From: an uncultured Myxococcales bacterium
GTDB taxonomy: Bacteria > Myxococcota_A > UBA9042 > DTJE01
Assembly: GCA_903847405.1 (NCBI GenBank)
Contig: CAINDP010000075.1
Location: 1-64,000 of the forward strand
Length of the DNA: 64,000 nt
Reading direction: 5' to 3'
Below are positions 44,695-54,079 of this stretch, piece after piece (position 1 is the stretch's first letter; each line of letters starts with the position of its first letter). Position numbers and translations under genes: made by a program. The notes beneath the pieces were generated by a model. The model saw only the letters and a program-made list of their open reading frames with translations. It made no database searches and was not told the DNA's origin.

Positions 44695-46590
44695 ATGAGA
44701 ATCACGTGGTTGGCCGGTACGCTGGCCCTGTCCCTTTGGGTCGTTCCGGCGATGGCCGGCACCTCCGGAGGGACCGAGGCACCGGCGACGCCTGCCGTCC
44801 AGGCCGCACCTGCCCCGGCCGCACCCGCGGCCCAGGCGGTCCCCGCGCAGAACGGCGACGCGCTGCCCGGCATCGATGATCTGCTGGCCCGCAAGGCCGA
44901 CGACGTCGCGCAGGACTGGGCCCCGGCGCCCCCCCCGGCCGCCCGGCAGGTCTACCCCTGGTTCGAGCACCACGGCTACTTCCGCCTGCGGGTCGACGGC
45001 TTCTGGCGCGCCCACCTGGGCACCGATGCCCAGGCCGACGGCGTGACCGTGAACACCTCGGCGTTCCGCCCGCCCCTTTCGGCCAACGCCAAGAACGACC
45101 GCCGTGGCGAGGACTGGATCGCCGGCGCCAACATGCGCCTGCGCTGGGCGCCCATCCTCCACGTGGCCAAGGGCCTGTCCATCCACACGGAAGTGGACGT
45201 CCTGGACAACCTCATGCTGGGCAGCACCCCGGACTCCAACCCGAACAGCGCCGGCACGCCGCTGTCGATCTTCAGCCGCAGCCAGGCCGCGGCCAGCGCC
45301 AGCAATTCCGGCAAGGACCCGGTCACGGTCAAGCAGGCCTACGTGGTCTGGACCCCGGTCGAGCCGAAGGACGAAAAAGGCTTCCTGCTGCAGTTCTCGG
45401 GCGGCCGCATGGCGCGCAACTGGGGCTTGGGCATGGTGGAAAACGCCGGCCAGGACCTGGACGCCGACTTCGGAACCTACCAGGATCGCGTGAACGTCCT
45501 GACCCGCATCGGGGGCATGTACGCCGAACTGGGCTACACCTGGGCGGCCACCGGCCCCACGACCGCCGACCCGTCCCAGCCCTACGGCGAGCCCCACGAC
45601 CTGTCCTCCAGCGACAACGTGTTCGACATCTCCCTGGCCCTGTTCAAGCGCGCGGACAGCGAGGCCGAGCGCCAGGCCCGGTTCCGCCGGCTGGTCGTGC
45701 AGAACAAGCCCGTCGTGGACGGCGGCCTGTACCTGACCTTCCGGAAGCAGGACCTGGACGTCCAGACCCAGTCGTACTCCACGGCGACCACGTCTGCCGC
45801 GACGACGGCCTACGACGCCGTGACGCTGGAAAAGCGCGACGCCTGGATGCTGACCCCGGACCTCTGGCTGAAGCTGGAGTGGAAGCCCTCCCTGAAGGAA
45901 AACGTCCGCATCGAACTGGAAGCCGCCGGCGTCTTCGGCAAGATCGCCAGCGTACCGCGGTTCAAGTACGACAAGGCCCAGAGCCTCTGGGTGCGCGACG
46001 GCCAGGCGAAACTGGACATCATGTCCTTCGGCGGCGCCATCGAGGGCGAGTACGTCCGCGGCGCGATCTCGACCGGCATGAACGCCGGCTTCGCCACGGG
46101 CACCGACGCCCCGTGGTGGGGCTACGCCGATCGCAGCAACGTCACGACCAACAAGAACCTGACCAGCCTGAGGTCCTTCTATTTCCATCCCGACTACCGG
46201 GTGGACCAGATGCTGTTCCGGCGCTGTGTCGGCACCGTCACGAATGCGTGGTACGTCAAGCCCTTCATCCAGTACGACCTGTTCGAGGGCGAGCAGGATG
46301 CCCTGGCCGGGCGCCTGGAAGTCCTGTACGCACGGGCCTTCGAAAAGAACGCGACCCCCGGCAAGGACCCGAACCTGGGCGTCGAGATCGACCTCAAGTT
46401 GTTCTACGAAGAAAAGGGCTCGTTCTTCGCCGGGATCGACTGGGGCGTCCTGTTCCCGCTGAAGGGCTTCGACATGCCGGCCGAATACGGCTGCGCCCCC
46501 GACGCCGCCGGCAACCCGGTGGCCTGCCACGCCGCCCGCAGCGCCCGCTGGTCGATGTCCATCCGCGGCCGGTTTGGAGTCATGTTCTGA
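44695..46590 (+). CDS. TIGR04551-like outer-membrane/surface protein of Myxococcota
   Basis: A 631-residue protein with a signal peptide, an Ala/Pro-rich segment (to about residue 80) and a long domain opening with YPWFEHHGYFRLRVDGFWR. Alternating amphipathic strands, aromatic girdle residues and a terminal Phe (RGRFGVMF) suggest an outer-membrane beta-barrel. The opening motif and length match the TIGR04551 family as I recall it, restricted to Myxococcales; its function is unknown. It has its own strong promoter and GGGAGCGAGG leader, so it may be abundant. A porin for sugars or oligopeptides is one possibility, not shown. Confidence 0.75.
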   Translation: MRITWLAGTLALSLWVVPAMAGTSGGTEAPATPAVQAAPAPAAPAAQAVPAQNGDALPGIDDLLARKADDVAQDWAPAPPPAARQVYPWFEHHGYFRLRVDGFWRAHLGTDAQADGVTVNTSAFRPPLSANAKNDRRGEDWIAGANMRLRWAPILHVAKGLSIHTEVDVLDNLMLGSTPDSNPNSAGTPLSIFSRSQAAASASNSGKDPVTVKQAYVVWTPVEPKDEKGFLLQFSGGRMARNWGLGMVENAGQDLDADFGTYQDRVNVLTRIGGMYAELGYTWAATGPTTADPSQPYGEPHDLSSSDNVFDISLALFKRADSEAERQARFRRLVVQNKPVVDGGLYLTFRKQDLDVQTQSYSTATTSAATTAYDAVTLEKRDAWMLTPDLWLKLEWKPSLKENVRIELEAAGVFGKIASVPRFKYDKAQSLWVRDGQAKLDIMSFGGAIEGEYVRGAISTGMNAGFATGTDAPWWGYADRSNVTTNKNLTSLRSFYFHPDYRVDQMLFRRCVGTVTNAWYVKPFIQYDLFEGEQDALAGRLEVLYARAFEKNATPGKDPNLGVEIDLKLFYEEKGSFFAGIDWGVLFPLKGFDMPAEYGCAPDAAGNPVACHAARSARWSMSIRGRFGVMF

Positions 46591-46741
46591 TCCCCCCGCA
46601 CCCCCGGAATACCCCTCGGAATTTGGAAAAGAGTTTCGCAGTGTGTAAGGATTGCGCACCCAAGGGTTTGTCCAAAACGGAGGCAAACCGGATTCCAGTG
46701 CCTTTTCCGGGTCCTACCCATCGCACCTGCGATCCGGAGAA

Positions 46742-46757
46742 TGGCATGGAGTTTGCT
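46742..46757 (+). promoter_or_regulatory. Sigma-54 (-24/-12) promoter for the minor-pilin operon
   Basis: TGGCATGGAGTTTGCT matches the RpoN consensus at TGGCA and TTGCT with correct spacing. It ends 33 bp before the fimT-like ATG, so transcription should begin near 46769. It lies in the 200-bp gap after the TIGR04551-like gene. Pilin genes are sigma-54 dependent in Myxococcus and Pseudomonas. Confidence 0.7.
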
Positions 46758-46790
46758 CTGATCCGGGGTGCCGTTGGAGGGTCTTCATCG

Positions 46791-47369
46791 ATGCGTTCAA
46801 CGTCCAACAACCGGGGCTTCAGCCTGGTCGAGTTGATGGTCACCATCGCGATGATGGGCATCCTGGCCGTGATCGCCCTACCGTCGGTCATGGAAGCGTT
46901 GCAGCGACGCGAAGTGGTGGACGCGCGCCAGGCCGTTCTGGACCTGGTGGAATTCTCGCGGGTCCAGGCCGCTTCCCGCAACCTCGCCTACGAGATCCGG
47001 GTGACGGCCGGCTCCGATGACCAGCCCGGCAGTTTCCAGGTGCTGGAGAACCGCAGCCCGGCCTGCATCGGGTTCGAAACCGCGGGATCCCCGGCTCTGC
47101 TGGTGCGGACGCTGGACCTGGCCAAGGACTTCCCGACCGTCCGGGTGATTTCCGCGGATCCGACCGTCCCGCTGTGCTTCAAGCCCGACGGGCGCGTGTT
47201 CCAGGTCGACAACGACAACACGCCCAGCATCATCACGTCCACCAACGACTACGCCGGCGGGAACGCGCAGATCAAGATGCAGCGGATGAACCGGTTGCAC
47301 CGCCCGGAAGGACCGACCCACGCCGTCGTCATTCCGTTCAGCGGGCTGGCGCGGGTGGTGGTGGAATGA
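46791..47369 (+). CDS. fimT: Minor pseudopilin FimT/GspH-like
   Basis: A 192-residue prepilin: leader MRSTSNNRG, cleavage G|FSLVELMVTIAMMGIL with Glu+5, then a GspH/FimT-type C-terminal domain with one Cys pair (PACIG ... PLCFKPDGRV). It should join the priming complex at the pilus tip. GGAGG lies ten bases upstream of the ATG. It is the first gene of a five-gene chain coupled by overlaps up to pilY1. Confidence 0.87.
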   Translation: MRSTSNNRGFSLVELMVTIAMMGILAVIALPSVMEALQRREVVDARQAVLDLVEFSRVQAASRNLAYEIRVTAGSDDQPGSFQVLENRSPACIGFETAGSPALLVRTLDLAKDFPTVRVISADPTVPLCFKPDGRVFQVDNDNTPSIITSTNDYAGGNAQIKMQRMNRLHRPEGPTHAVVIPFSGLARVVVE

Positions 47370-48028
47370 CATCCCGACCCGACGACACGCTCCCGGATCG
47401 CAGCCAGGCCGCCCACGACCGCGGGTACACGCTGGTCGAGGTCATGGTGGTCCTGGTCATCACGATCGTCGGGTTCCTGGCGATGACCCACCTGCAGGCC
47501 TCCGTCCTCCGGGCGAACGAGAATTCGTGGAACGCCGCCGGCGCCGTCGAGCTGGCGCGCCACCTCCAGGAAACCATCCGCATGGAGGGCCTGGAGTGGA
47601 CGAACGACACCCAGAACCTGGTGGGTGGCGTGAACCAGGCGAAATTCGTGTACCTCAAGAACGTGGGCGGCCCCGTCGCGGGACAGGGCTCGGGGTGGCT
47701 GGACGCGGGCTACTACCCGGCCAACACCTCGTTCGCGCTGGTGAACCAACTGGGCTACCAGACGGCCTACGATTCCGGCGCCCACCAGGCGTTTCCTCCC
47801 GACCGGAACCGGCGCTATTGCGTGCGGTATCGCCTGACCTGGGTGGTGCCGAACTTCCTGATCCGGTCGGACGTCCGTGTCCTGTGGGTCCGCCACGAGG
47901 GCAAGGCGGGCGACTACGATACGTGCCCGGGTCCCGAGGGTGACGACAGCATGGAACGGCACCCCCAGGACGTGTTCACGGTTTCCTTCCCGGCAACGGT
48001 GATGAAGAATGTATTCGTCGCTCCATGA
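47366..48028 (+). CDS. pilV: Minor pilin PilV-like
   Basis: A 220-residue prepilin with leader to RG|YTLVEVMVVLVIT and PilV-like helix. The start ATG overlaps the fimT stop (ATGA). Cys residues (RYCVRYRL, YDTCPGP) may form a disulfide. It is expected in the minor-pilin/PilY1 tip complex. The gene order fimT-pilV-pilW-pilX-pilY1 is the standard one in proteobacteria. Confidence 0.87.
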   Translation: MTSRPDDTLPDRSQAAHDRGYTLVEVMVVLVITIVGFLAMTHLQASVLRANENSWNAAGAVELARHLQETIRMEGLEWTNDTQNLVGGVNQAKFVYLKNVGGPVAGQGSGWLDAGYYPANTSFALVNQLGYQTAYDSGAHQAFPPDRNRRYCVRYRLTWVVPNFLIRSDVRVLWVRHEGKAGDYDTCPGPEGDDSMERHPQDVFTVSFPATVMKNVFVAP

Positions 48029-49187
48029 CCGGCCCCGCGCCCCGCGGGACCGAGGCTTCACCATGGTCGAGCTGCTGGTGGCTTCGACCATCGCCATGAT
48101 CCTGATGGTGTCGGTGTACTCCGTCTACACCATCAGCACCCGCGGATACCGCGTGCAGCAGCAGTTCATGGGGGCCATGCAGCAGGCCCGGTTCGGGATG
48201 GGACAGTTGCAGCGCGACATTTCCGCGGCGGGCTTCCTGGCGACGCCCATGTCCACCGCCGACAGCAGCGTCTGTCCGAAGCCCACGACGAACCTGCCCG
48301 GGCTGGCGATCGTGAAGGGTGGCGCCGTGGGGGAACCCACGTTGAACCTGAAGGTCGAGCCCCAGCAGATCACCCTGTTCGGCGCCTTCTGGAGCCCGCG
48401 GATCTACTTCACCCAGAGCGTCGCGGGCAACGTCGTCACCTTCCAGGGCGGGAACCTCGCGTCGGGCTGGCCCCAGACCGACGACGAGTTCCGGCGCATC
48501 TTCCTGCCGGGACGCTTCCTGCGGCTGGTCAACGCCGACCAGTTCGAGATGTACATCGCCATCAGTTCCAGGACCTTCATCCCGGCGGCGGGCGCGAATC
48601 CGCCCGGCGGCACGGTCACCCTGGTGTCCCCCGTGCCGGTGGCGTCGCCGCCGGACTTCTGCGGCGTCCAGGGGTTCGGGGTGGGCCTGGAGGCGAACGT
48701 CGCCGGGTACGTCCGGTACCTTCTGGTGGCGGACCCCAGCGAGCCGGCCAAGGTGGACCTGATCCGCCAGGAACTGGACGGCAGCGACGGAACCCTGGCG
48801 ACGGTCATGGCGCAATCGACCATCCGCGTGGCCGAGTACGTGGCCGACCTGCAGTTCTACGACTTCGCGCTGGACGTGGACCGCACCGGCCGCCAGCCCA
48901 CGATCGGGGTGTACCCCACCCTGGAGGGCGCGACGCCGGCCGGGCTGCAGCCCCTGGTGCTGAACGTTTCCGCCGGGTCGCGTCCGCAGGACCTTCGCTT
49001 TGTCACCGTGAAGCTGACGACGCGGACCCGGGACGAGGACGAATCGTTCCGCTTCGTTCAGCGGACCGCCCTGGACAAGCCCCTGGATACCTACGAGGTC
49101 GATCCGGCCATGGCCGGCGCGGCGCACACGGTGTCCCTGGCCGCCCGCATCGGGTTCCCGTCCTTCCAGGTGAGGAACGTGAAGTGA
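48009..49187 (+). CDS. pilW: Minor pilin PilW-like
   Basis: A 392-residue prepilin: RG|FTMVELLVASTIAMIL, then a long C-terminal PilW domain (QRDISAAGFLA). The start ATG lies 20 bases inside the 3' end of pilV; a second ATG at 48025 is out of frame. The large C-terminal domain is typical of PilW, which contacts PilY1. Confidence 0.88.
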   Translation: MYSSLHDRPRAPRDRGFTMVELLVASTIAMILMVSVYSVYTISTRGYRVQQQFMGAMQQARFGMGQLQRDISAAGFLATPMSTADSSVCPKPTTNLPGLAIVKGGAVGEPTLNLKVEPQQITLFGAFWSPRIYFTQSVAGNVVTFQGGNLASGWPQTDDEFRRIFLPGRFLRLVNADQFEMYIAISSRTFIPAAGANPPGGTVTLVSPVPVASPPDFCGVQGFGVGLEANVAGYVRYLLVADPSEPAKVDLIRQELDGSDGTLATVMAQSTIRVAEYVADLQFYDFALDVDRTGRQPTIGVYPTLEGATPAGLQPLVLNVSAGSRPQDLRFVTVKLTTRTRDEDESFRFVQRTALDKPLDTYEVDPAMAGAAHTVSLAARIGFPSFQVRNVK

Positions 49188-49744
49188 GACGCCGCGACAC
49201 GACAGGCCGGAACGATCGGGGCGCGATCCTGATCATCGCCCTGCTGCTGCTGCTGGCCCTGACCAGCATCGGGCTGGTGGCCATGCAGGCGGCCTCCAAC
49301 GACCTGAACCTGACCGGAAACGCCCGCGTGGCCCAGGTGGCCCGGAACATCGCCATGTCCGGCGCCGAGGGGACCATGGCGTTCGCCGGGATGAACCCGT
49401 CGGGCTTCAACCAGTTCGTCGCCACGAACGCGAGCATCCTGATGACCAGCCTCAGCGACGCGTTCTTCGACACGACCGCGACCGACGGCACCGGGTCCTT
49501 CGGACGCGAAGGCGCCGCCATGAGCACGGCCCTGTGGCAGAGCCGGATGCTGGCGGCGCTGACCACCCACCGGGCCCCGGGGTTCCAGATGGGCGAATTC
49601 TGCTTCCGCCGGTACATCACCCAGACGGATGGCCTCTACTCGAGCGACCCCCTGGGCGCGGCCGCGACGGCCCTGACCGTCGAGCGGAACGCCCAGGCCC
49701 GGGCGATGACGGCGATGTTCGTGGGCCCGGTGGCGTGCCCATGA
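49184..49744 (+). CDS. pilX: Minor pilin PilX-like
   Basis: A 186-residue protein with PilX N-terminal pattern DRGAILIIALLLLLALTSIG, which lacks the usual Glu+5, as in PilX. The start is GTG overlapping the pilW stop (GTGA) with GGTGAGG upstream. The central part has ARVAQVARNIAMSGAEG helix. It completes the minor-pilin set. Confidence 0.82.
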   Translation: MRRRDTTGRNDRGAILIIALLLLLALTSIGLVAMQAASNDLNLTGNARVAQVARNIAMSGAEGTMAFAGMNPSGFNQFVATNASILMTSLSDAFFDTTATDGTGSFGREGAAMSTALWQSRMLAALTTHRAPGFQMGEFCFRRYITQTDGLYSSDPLGAAATALTVERNAQARAMTAMFVGPVACP

Positions 49745-52700
49745 GGTGTGCGATGCGACGACTCCTCCCCGTCCTCTTCGCGGCCGCGGTCCTGGGAATG
49801 GCCTTCCGTCCGGCGACAGGCCTCGCCGTGCCGGCCCACGAGGTCAAGCCCCTGGTCCTGCTGCTGCTGGACACGTCGGGTTCGATGGAATACGACGCGG
49901 TCAGCCCGGGCGTGGAAACCGGCGACGAGGACAACCTGGCGCCCCCGGTGTGCAACGGGGTCGGCGACTCCGGCAAGAGCCGCTACATCGTCGCCCTGGA
50001 AGTGCTGACCGGCACGTATGATGGCTACAGTTGCGCCGTCCAGGACCGCTCGAACCCCCTCGTGGCGCCCTGCCCCCGCGAGGATTGTCCCTACATCGTC
50101 CCGCACATCGTGCCCCAGGGGACGCAGGCGGCCGACGGCCTGATCGATCGCAGCATCGAGTCCTTCAAGTTCGGCGTGATGACCTTCGACACCCGGGCCA
50201 ACCCCAGCCCCACAGAGCCCGGCGGCTACTCCTACGGCGGCGAAACGGGCACGCCGAACTACGGCGCCCGGAACGAAAACGCCCCGACGGGCGGATTCGT
50301 GCACCCGACGACCTCCGACGATCCCGACGACATCCGGCTGAGGAACCTGGAAGTGCAGCAGTCCATCCTGTCGGCGATCCCGTTCGGGGGCACGCCGATT
50401 TCGCCGCTGCTGTACGACGCGTTGCACTATTTCGAATCGGACGAGGTCCTGCTGGACCCGTACACCGCGTGCCGGCCGAAGAGCGTGGTCCTGATCACCG
50501 ACGGCCGCGCCAACCTGGGCGAAAACGAAACGCCCTACAAGGATTCGGTTGCCCAGGCCCAGGCCCTGCGCGACGCGGGCATCAACGTCTACGTGATCGG
50601 CTTCAAGCTGGCGCCGAACGTGGCCAGCATCGCCGAGAACATCGCCACCAACAACCACACACTGGACGCGCCGTTCTTCCGCGCCGACAACAGCGTGGAC
50701 CTGGTGCGGGCGTTCACGGAAATCCTGGGGAACCTGTCCGTGCAGACCCAGAGCCGCACCCGGACGGTCGTGACGAACGAGACCGGCAACACCGTGGACG
50801 TGCAGTACCAGTTCAACGCGGCGCACGCCAAGGTCCCGAACGGCAACGGCGTCGGGGACGTCCCGGGCCTGCGCCAGGGCCTGCTGGAGCGCTCCGTCTA
50901 CCAGTGCGGACTGGACGAGGACAACCCGGGCCAGGCGACCCTGGCCAGCATCCAGCGCCTGTCGGACCTCCTGAACGCGCGGACCGACGAACGCGGCATC
51001 TTCACGGCCCTCGCCGGCGCCCTGGTGCCCTTCAAGACCGATTCCGCCGACCTCACGGCGCAGATCCTGGGGGTCCCGACGGGCGGCGCCTCGATCCCGG
51101 ACTTCTCGCGGGATCCGTCCACGGGCCTGTGCAGGACAGGCTTCCTGACCGGGGACACCAAGGTGGAGGACTTCCGGACGAACCTGATCGAGTACGTCCG
51201 GGCCGAGGACACGTCCTGCAGGCACGTGGAAGGAAGTTCCGGGAATCCGACGGTCACGTACCGGACGGGCGCCTTCGACCACGGGACGCCGGTGATCCAG
51301 GGCCGGTTGACCGACGTGGACCTGTCGATCCCGTCGTTCAACCTGTACAAGCAATCGATCGCGAACCGGCCCGTGATGCTGTACATCCCCAGCCACGACG
51401 CCCTGCTGCACGCGTTCCGGGTCGATCGGACGAACGGCACGGTCGAGGATCCCTCGTGGGGCCGGGAGGAATGGGCCTTCATTCCGCCGCACACCCTGTC
51501 GCGCCTGCCCCTGCTGCCCCAGGGCCAGCGCACCCTGCTGGACGGGTCCCCGGTCGTCAAGGACGTGCTGTTCAGCCGCATGTACGGTGGCGTCACCGGC
51601 GAAACGGCGTCGGCCTGGCATTCGGTCCTGGTGGTCGGGGACCGCGACGGCGGCCGGGGCCTGACGGCGCTGGACGTGACGGACCCGACGCCGTCCAACT
51701 GGAAGTTCCTGTGGGACATTTCGGCCGAGGGTGGCCGGTGCCTGCACGACTCCGCGGACTGCAACCCCGGGGGGGCCGCCCTGTACGCGAACGACTATAC
51801 GGCCCTGGGCAAGACGTGGGGCAAGCCCGAGATCGGAACCGTCCAGGTCTGCCCCGACAACGCCGCCACGTGCACGACCGACCAGATCGAGGAGGTCGCG
51901 GTGGCCGTCCTGCCGGGCGGCAGCGGGAAGGACCTTCCCGCCGGGGCCGGACGGACCGTCGTGGTGATCCGCCTGGACACCGGGGAGAAGCTGGCCGAGT
52001 TCAAATCGGGCAACAGCAACGTGGACAACAGTTGCACGGGAGCCGGGAACCTCATCGACGCCGACATGGTCGGGAACGTCGCATGCTATTCGACCTTCCA
52101 GGGCACGTTCATGTCGCGCTGCTTCATGGGCGATGCCGCGGGACGCCTGTGGCGCCTGGAGATCGGGTCGATCGGGGTGCCCGACTGGAACCTCACGCTG
52201 TTCTACGATCCCTACGCGTCGATCACGCCCGTTCCCGACCTGGATTCGCCCGTCCGGTCGCCGGTGTACGAAGCGCCTTCCCTCGCGGTCGCAGGCGGCA
52301 AGAACCAACTGGTGGTCCTGTACGGCAGCGGCGAGATGGATTCGCTGGACTGCACGACGGAGCAGGCCCTGCGCCGGGATTTCGTGGTTTCGCTGCTGGA
52401 AAGCGTCGAGGACTACCCCCTGGCGATCGAACCCCTCCGGACCTGCACGCCCTGGAACGACAGCGCCTGCCGCAAGATCTTCGCCGCGAAGGCCCGCCAG
52501 ATCGGGCCGTCGGTGATCTGGAAGAAGTTCCTGGGCTATACCTCGAGCCTGATCCTCGAGACCGGCGCCAAGCCCTGCGAACGCATGATGGGTCCGCCGG
52601 TGATCTTCAGCAGCGTCGCGTACTTCACGACGTTCACGCCCGACCTCGACGTGCCGTGCAGCCCGGGCATCGGGAAACTGTACGGCACGGCCTTCGATCG

Positions 52701-53082
52701 CCACGACGATGCCGGGAACTGTTCGACCCTCCTGCCGCGCCTTCCGGACCCGAACGATCCGACGGGCTACGTCCTGTCGGAGCGGATCGGCGACGGGACC
52801 ACCGGGGCGATCCCCTACGGCCTGACCATCGTGACGCGGCCCGCGTGCAGCGCCGGCAGCAGCATTTCCGGGTCGTCCTCGGGGGCCGACGGCTTCACGC
52901 CATTCGGCGCCTCCGGGGCCCCGTCGCCGCAGATCGTCGTGCAGACCGGCGTATTTTCCGAGGCGGCGAAGGAGGCCCCCGCGACGGGCAGCACGCAGCG
53001 GAAGATCAACGAGACATCGCGAACCATCCGGCGTGCGGTGGAATCCATCTTCGTTTCCGCCTGGGGCAACCTGCTGGACTGA
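49741..53082 (+). CDS. pilY1: PilY1-like type IV pilus tip adhesin/regulator with VWA domain
   Basis: A 1113-residue protein with a signal peptide, an N-terminal VWA domain with MIDAS DTSGS (residues 44-48), and a C-terminal beta-propeller region typical of PilY1 (AFIPPHTLSRLP, VLVVGDRDGGRGLTALDV). PilY1 sits at the pilus tip, promotes extension and adhesion, and senses surfaces or Ca2+ in Pseudomonas. The start ATG overlaps the pilX stop. A second ATG is at 49753. The C-terminus ends in helix VESIFVSAWGNLLD. It is the last gene before the tRNA. Confidence 0.93.
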   Translation: MRCAMRRLLPVLFAAAVLGMAFRPATGLAVPAHEVKPLVLLLLDTSGSMEYDAVSPGVETGDEDNLAPPVCNGVGDSGKSRYIVALEVLTGTYDGYSCAVQDRSNPLVAPCPREDCPYIVPHIVPQGTQAADGLIDRSIESFKFGVMTFDTRANPSPTEPGGYSYGGETGTPNYGARNENAPTGGFVHPTTSDDPDDIRLRNLEVQQSILSAIPFGGTPISPLLYDALHYFESDEVLLDPYTACRPKSVVLITDGRANLGENETPYKDSVAQAQALRDAGINVYVIGFKLAPNVASIAENIATNNHTLDAPFFRADNSVDLVRAFTEILGNLSVQTQSRTRTVVTNETGNTVDVQYQFNAAHAKVPNGNGVGDVPGLRQGLLERSVYQCGLDEDNPGQATLASIQRLSDLLNARTDERGIFTALAGALVPFKTDSADLTAQILGVPTGGASIPDFSRDPSTGLCRTGFLTGDTKVEDFRTNLIEYVRAEDTSCRHVEGSSGNPTVTYRTGAFDHGTPVIQGRLTDVDLSIPSFNLYKQSIANRPVMLYIPSHDALLHAFRVDRTNGTVEDPSWGREEWAFIPPHTLSRLPLLPQGQRTLLDGSPVVKDVLFSRMYGGVTGETASAWHSVLVVGDRDGGRGLTALDVTDPTPSNWKFLWDISAEGGRCLHDSADCNPGGAALYANDYTALGKTWGKPEIGTVQVCPDNAATCTTDQIEEVAVAVLPGGSGKDLPAGAGRTVVVIRLDTGEKLAEFKSGNSNVDNSCTGAGNLIDADMVGNVACYSTFQGTFMSRCFMGDAAGRLWRLEIGSIGVPDWNLTLFYDPYASITPVPDLDSPVRSPVYEAPSLAVAGGKNQLVVLYGSGEMDSLDCTTEQALRRDFVVSLLESVEDYPLAIEPLRTCTPWNDSACRKIFAAKARQIGPSVIWKKFLGYTSSLILETGAKPCERMMGPPVIFSSVAYFTTFTPDLDVPCSPGIGKLYGTAFDRHDDAGNCSTLLPRLPDPNDPTGYVLSERIGDGTTGAIPYGLTIVTRPACSAGSSISGSSSGADGFTPFGASGAPSPQIVVQTGVFSEAAKEAPATGSTQRKINETSRTIRRAVESIFVSAWGNLLD

Positions 53083-53093
53083 CCTCGCAATGC

Positions 53094-53122
53094 TTGCCGA
53101 ACCGTGCCGTTGATGGTAGAAA
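53094..53122 (+). promoter_or_regulatory. Candidate promoter of tRNA-Gln
   Basis: TTGCCG and TAGAAA with a 17-bp spacer, 21 bp before the tRNA. Confidence 0.45.
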
Positions 53123-53143
53123 GCCTCCGCCTGAGGGGCGTGC

Positions 53144-53214
53144 TCTCCGGTCGTCCAATGGCAGGACACAGGACTTTGGCTCCTGGTATCGGGGTTCGAA
53201 TCCCTGCCGGAGAA
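53144..53214 (+). tRNA. tRNA-Gln (anticodon TTG)
   Basis: A full cloverleaf: 7-bp acceptor TCTCCGG/CCGGAGA, D-arm GTCC/GGAC, anticodon stem CAGGA/TCCTG with loop CTTTGGC (anticodon TTG, decodes CAA), and T-arm CGGGG/CCCTG (one G-U pair) with TTCGAAT loop. A CCA end is not encoded. Confidence 0.95.
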
Positions 53215-53228
53215 CTGGTTTTCACGGT

Positions 53229-53247
53229 GTCCGGCGCTGGGCCGGAC
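53229..53247 (+). terminator. Short hairpin after tRNA-Gln
   Basis: A 7-bp perfect stem GTCCGGC/GCCGGAC with a 5-nt loop lies 15 bp after the tRNA. No U-tract follows; it could end the tRNA transcript or act in the leader of the next gene. Confidence 0.35.
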
Positions 53248-53273
53248 GCCGACCTTGAACAGGACAGGCACCG

Positions 53274-54059
53274 ATGGCGGCACAGAAGGTCACCAAGGTC
53301 ACCAAGAAGGAACTGGCAGCCCCGGACGAATTCCAGGAGTCCATGGGCAAGCTGGTCGAATTCTTCCGTCTGTACGGCGCCTGGGTCGGCGCCGGCGCGG
53401 CGCTGATCGTCATCGGCATCGTGGGCGGCGTGCTGCTGTCGCGGATGAACACCGGCAAGTCCCTGGACCGCTCCAATGCGTTCCTGAAGGCGGCCGCACC
53501 CCTGGCTGCGCAGCCCGCACCGAAGGAAGCGCAGGACGCCGAAGCCCTGAAGAAGGCGGCGGACGCGGAAAAGACGCGCGCGGCGCAGGCCCTGGCCGAA
53601 CTGGACAAGTTCCTGGCCGCCAACCCGAAGTCCGACCTGGCCGGCGCGGCGCAGATGACGAAGGGCGCCGCGGCCATGACGGCCGGCGATGCCGCCGCCG
53701 CGGCGACCGCGTGGAAGACCTACCTGGACGCGAACGCGACGTCCCCCTACGCCTGGCTGGCGTGGGAGTCCTACGGAATCGCGTCCGACCAGGCCGGCAA
53801 TCGCGCGGAAGCCGAAAAGGCGTTCGGCGAACTGGCGAAGTCCGAGTCCGGGCTGGCCCGCGCGTATGCGTTCCTGCACCTGGGCGACCTGTACAACCCG
53901 AACGCGAAGGCCCGCCCGAACGACCCGTCGGATCCGGCCAAGGCCAAGGAATTCTACCAGAAGGGCGTGGACGCGCTGAACGGGCCCCTCGATCGCATGC
54001 CCGGTCCGCAGCTGGTTGCGCGCAAGACCCTCGATGAACGTCTGCAGACGGTGCGCTGA
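53274..54059 (+). CDS. YfgM-like membrane-anchored TPR protein
   Basis: A 261-residue protein: N-terminal cytosolic part, one membrane helix (about 35-58), then TPR-like helices (LAELDKFLAANPKSDLAGAA, YAWLAWESYGIASDQAGNRA). E. coli YfgM is an ancillary SecYEG subunit of the same length and topology, encoded directly before bamB. Here too the next gene is a BamB-like propeller, which supports the call. The start ATG is the second base group after a GGACAGG. Whether it binds SecYEG is untested. Confidence 0.75.
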   Translation: MAAQKVTKVTKKELAAPDEFQESMGKLVEFFRLYGAWVGAGAALIVIGIVGGVLLSRMNTGKSLDRSNAFLKAAAPLAAQPAPKEAQDAEALKKAADAEKTRAAQALAELDKFLAANPKSDLAGAAQMTKGAAAMTAGDAAAAATAWKTYLDANATSPYAWLAWESYGIASDQAGNRAEAEKAFGELAKSESGLARAYAFLHLGDLYNPNAKARPNDPSDPAKAKEFYQKGVDALNGPLDRMPGPQLVARKTLDERLQTVR

Positions 54060-54079
54060 AGGGCTGTTGTGGGGGCCTG

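Noticed and set aside
49636-53283. A long minus-strand frame opposite pilY1
   Set aside because: Arg/Gly/Val-rich shadow with no recognisable domain; pilY1 on the plus strand has clear VWA and propeller motifs.
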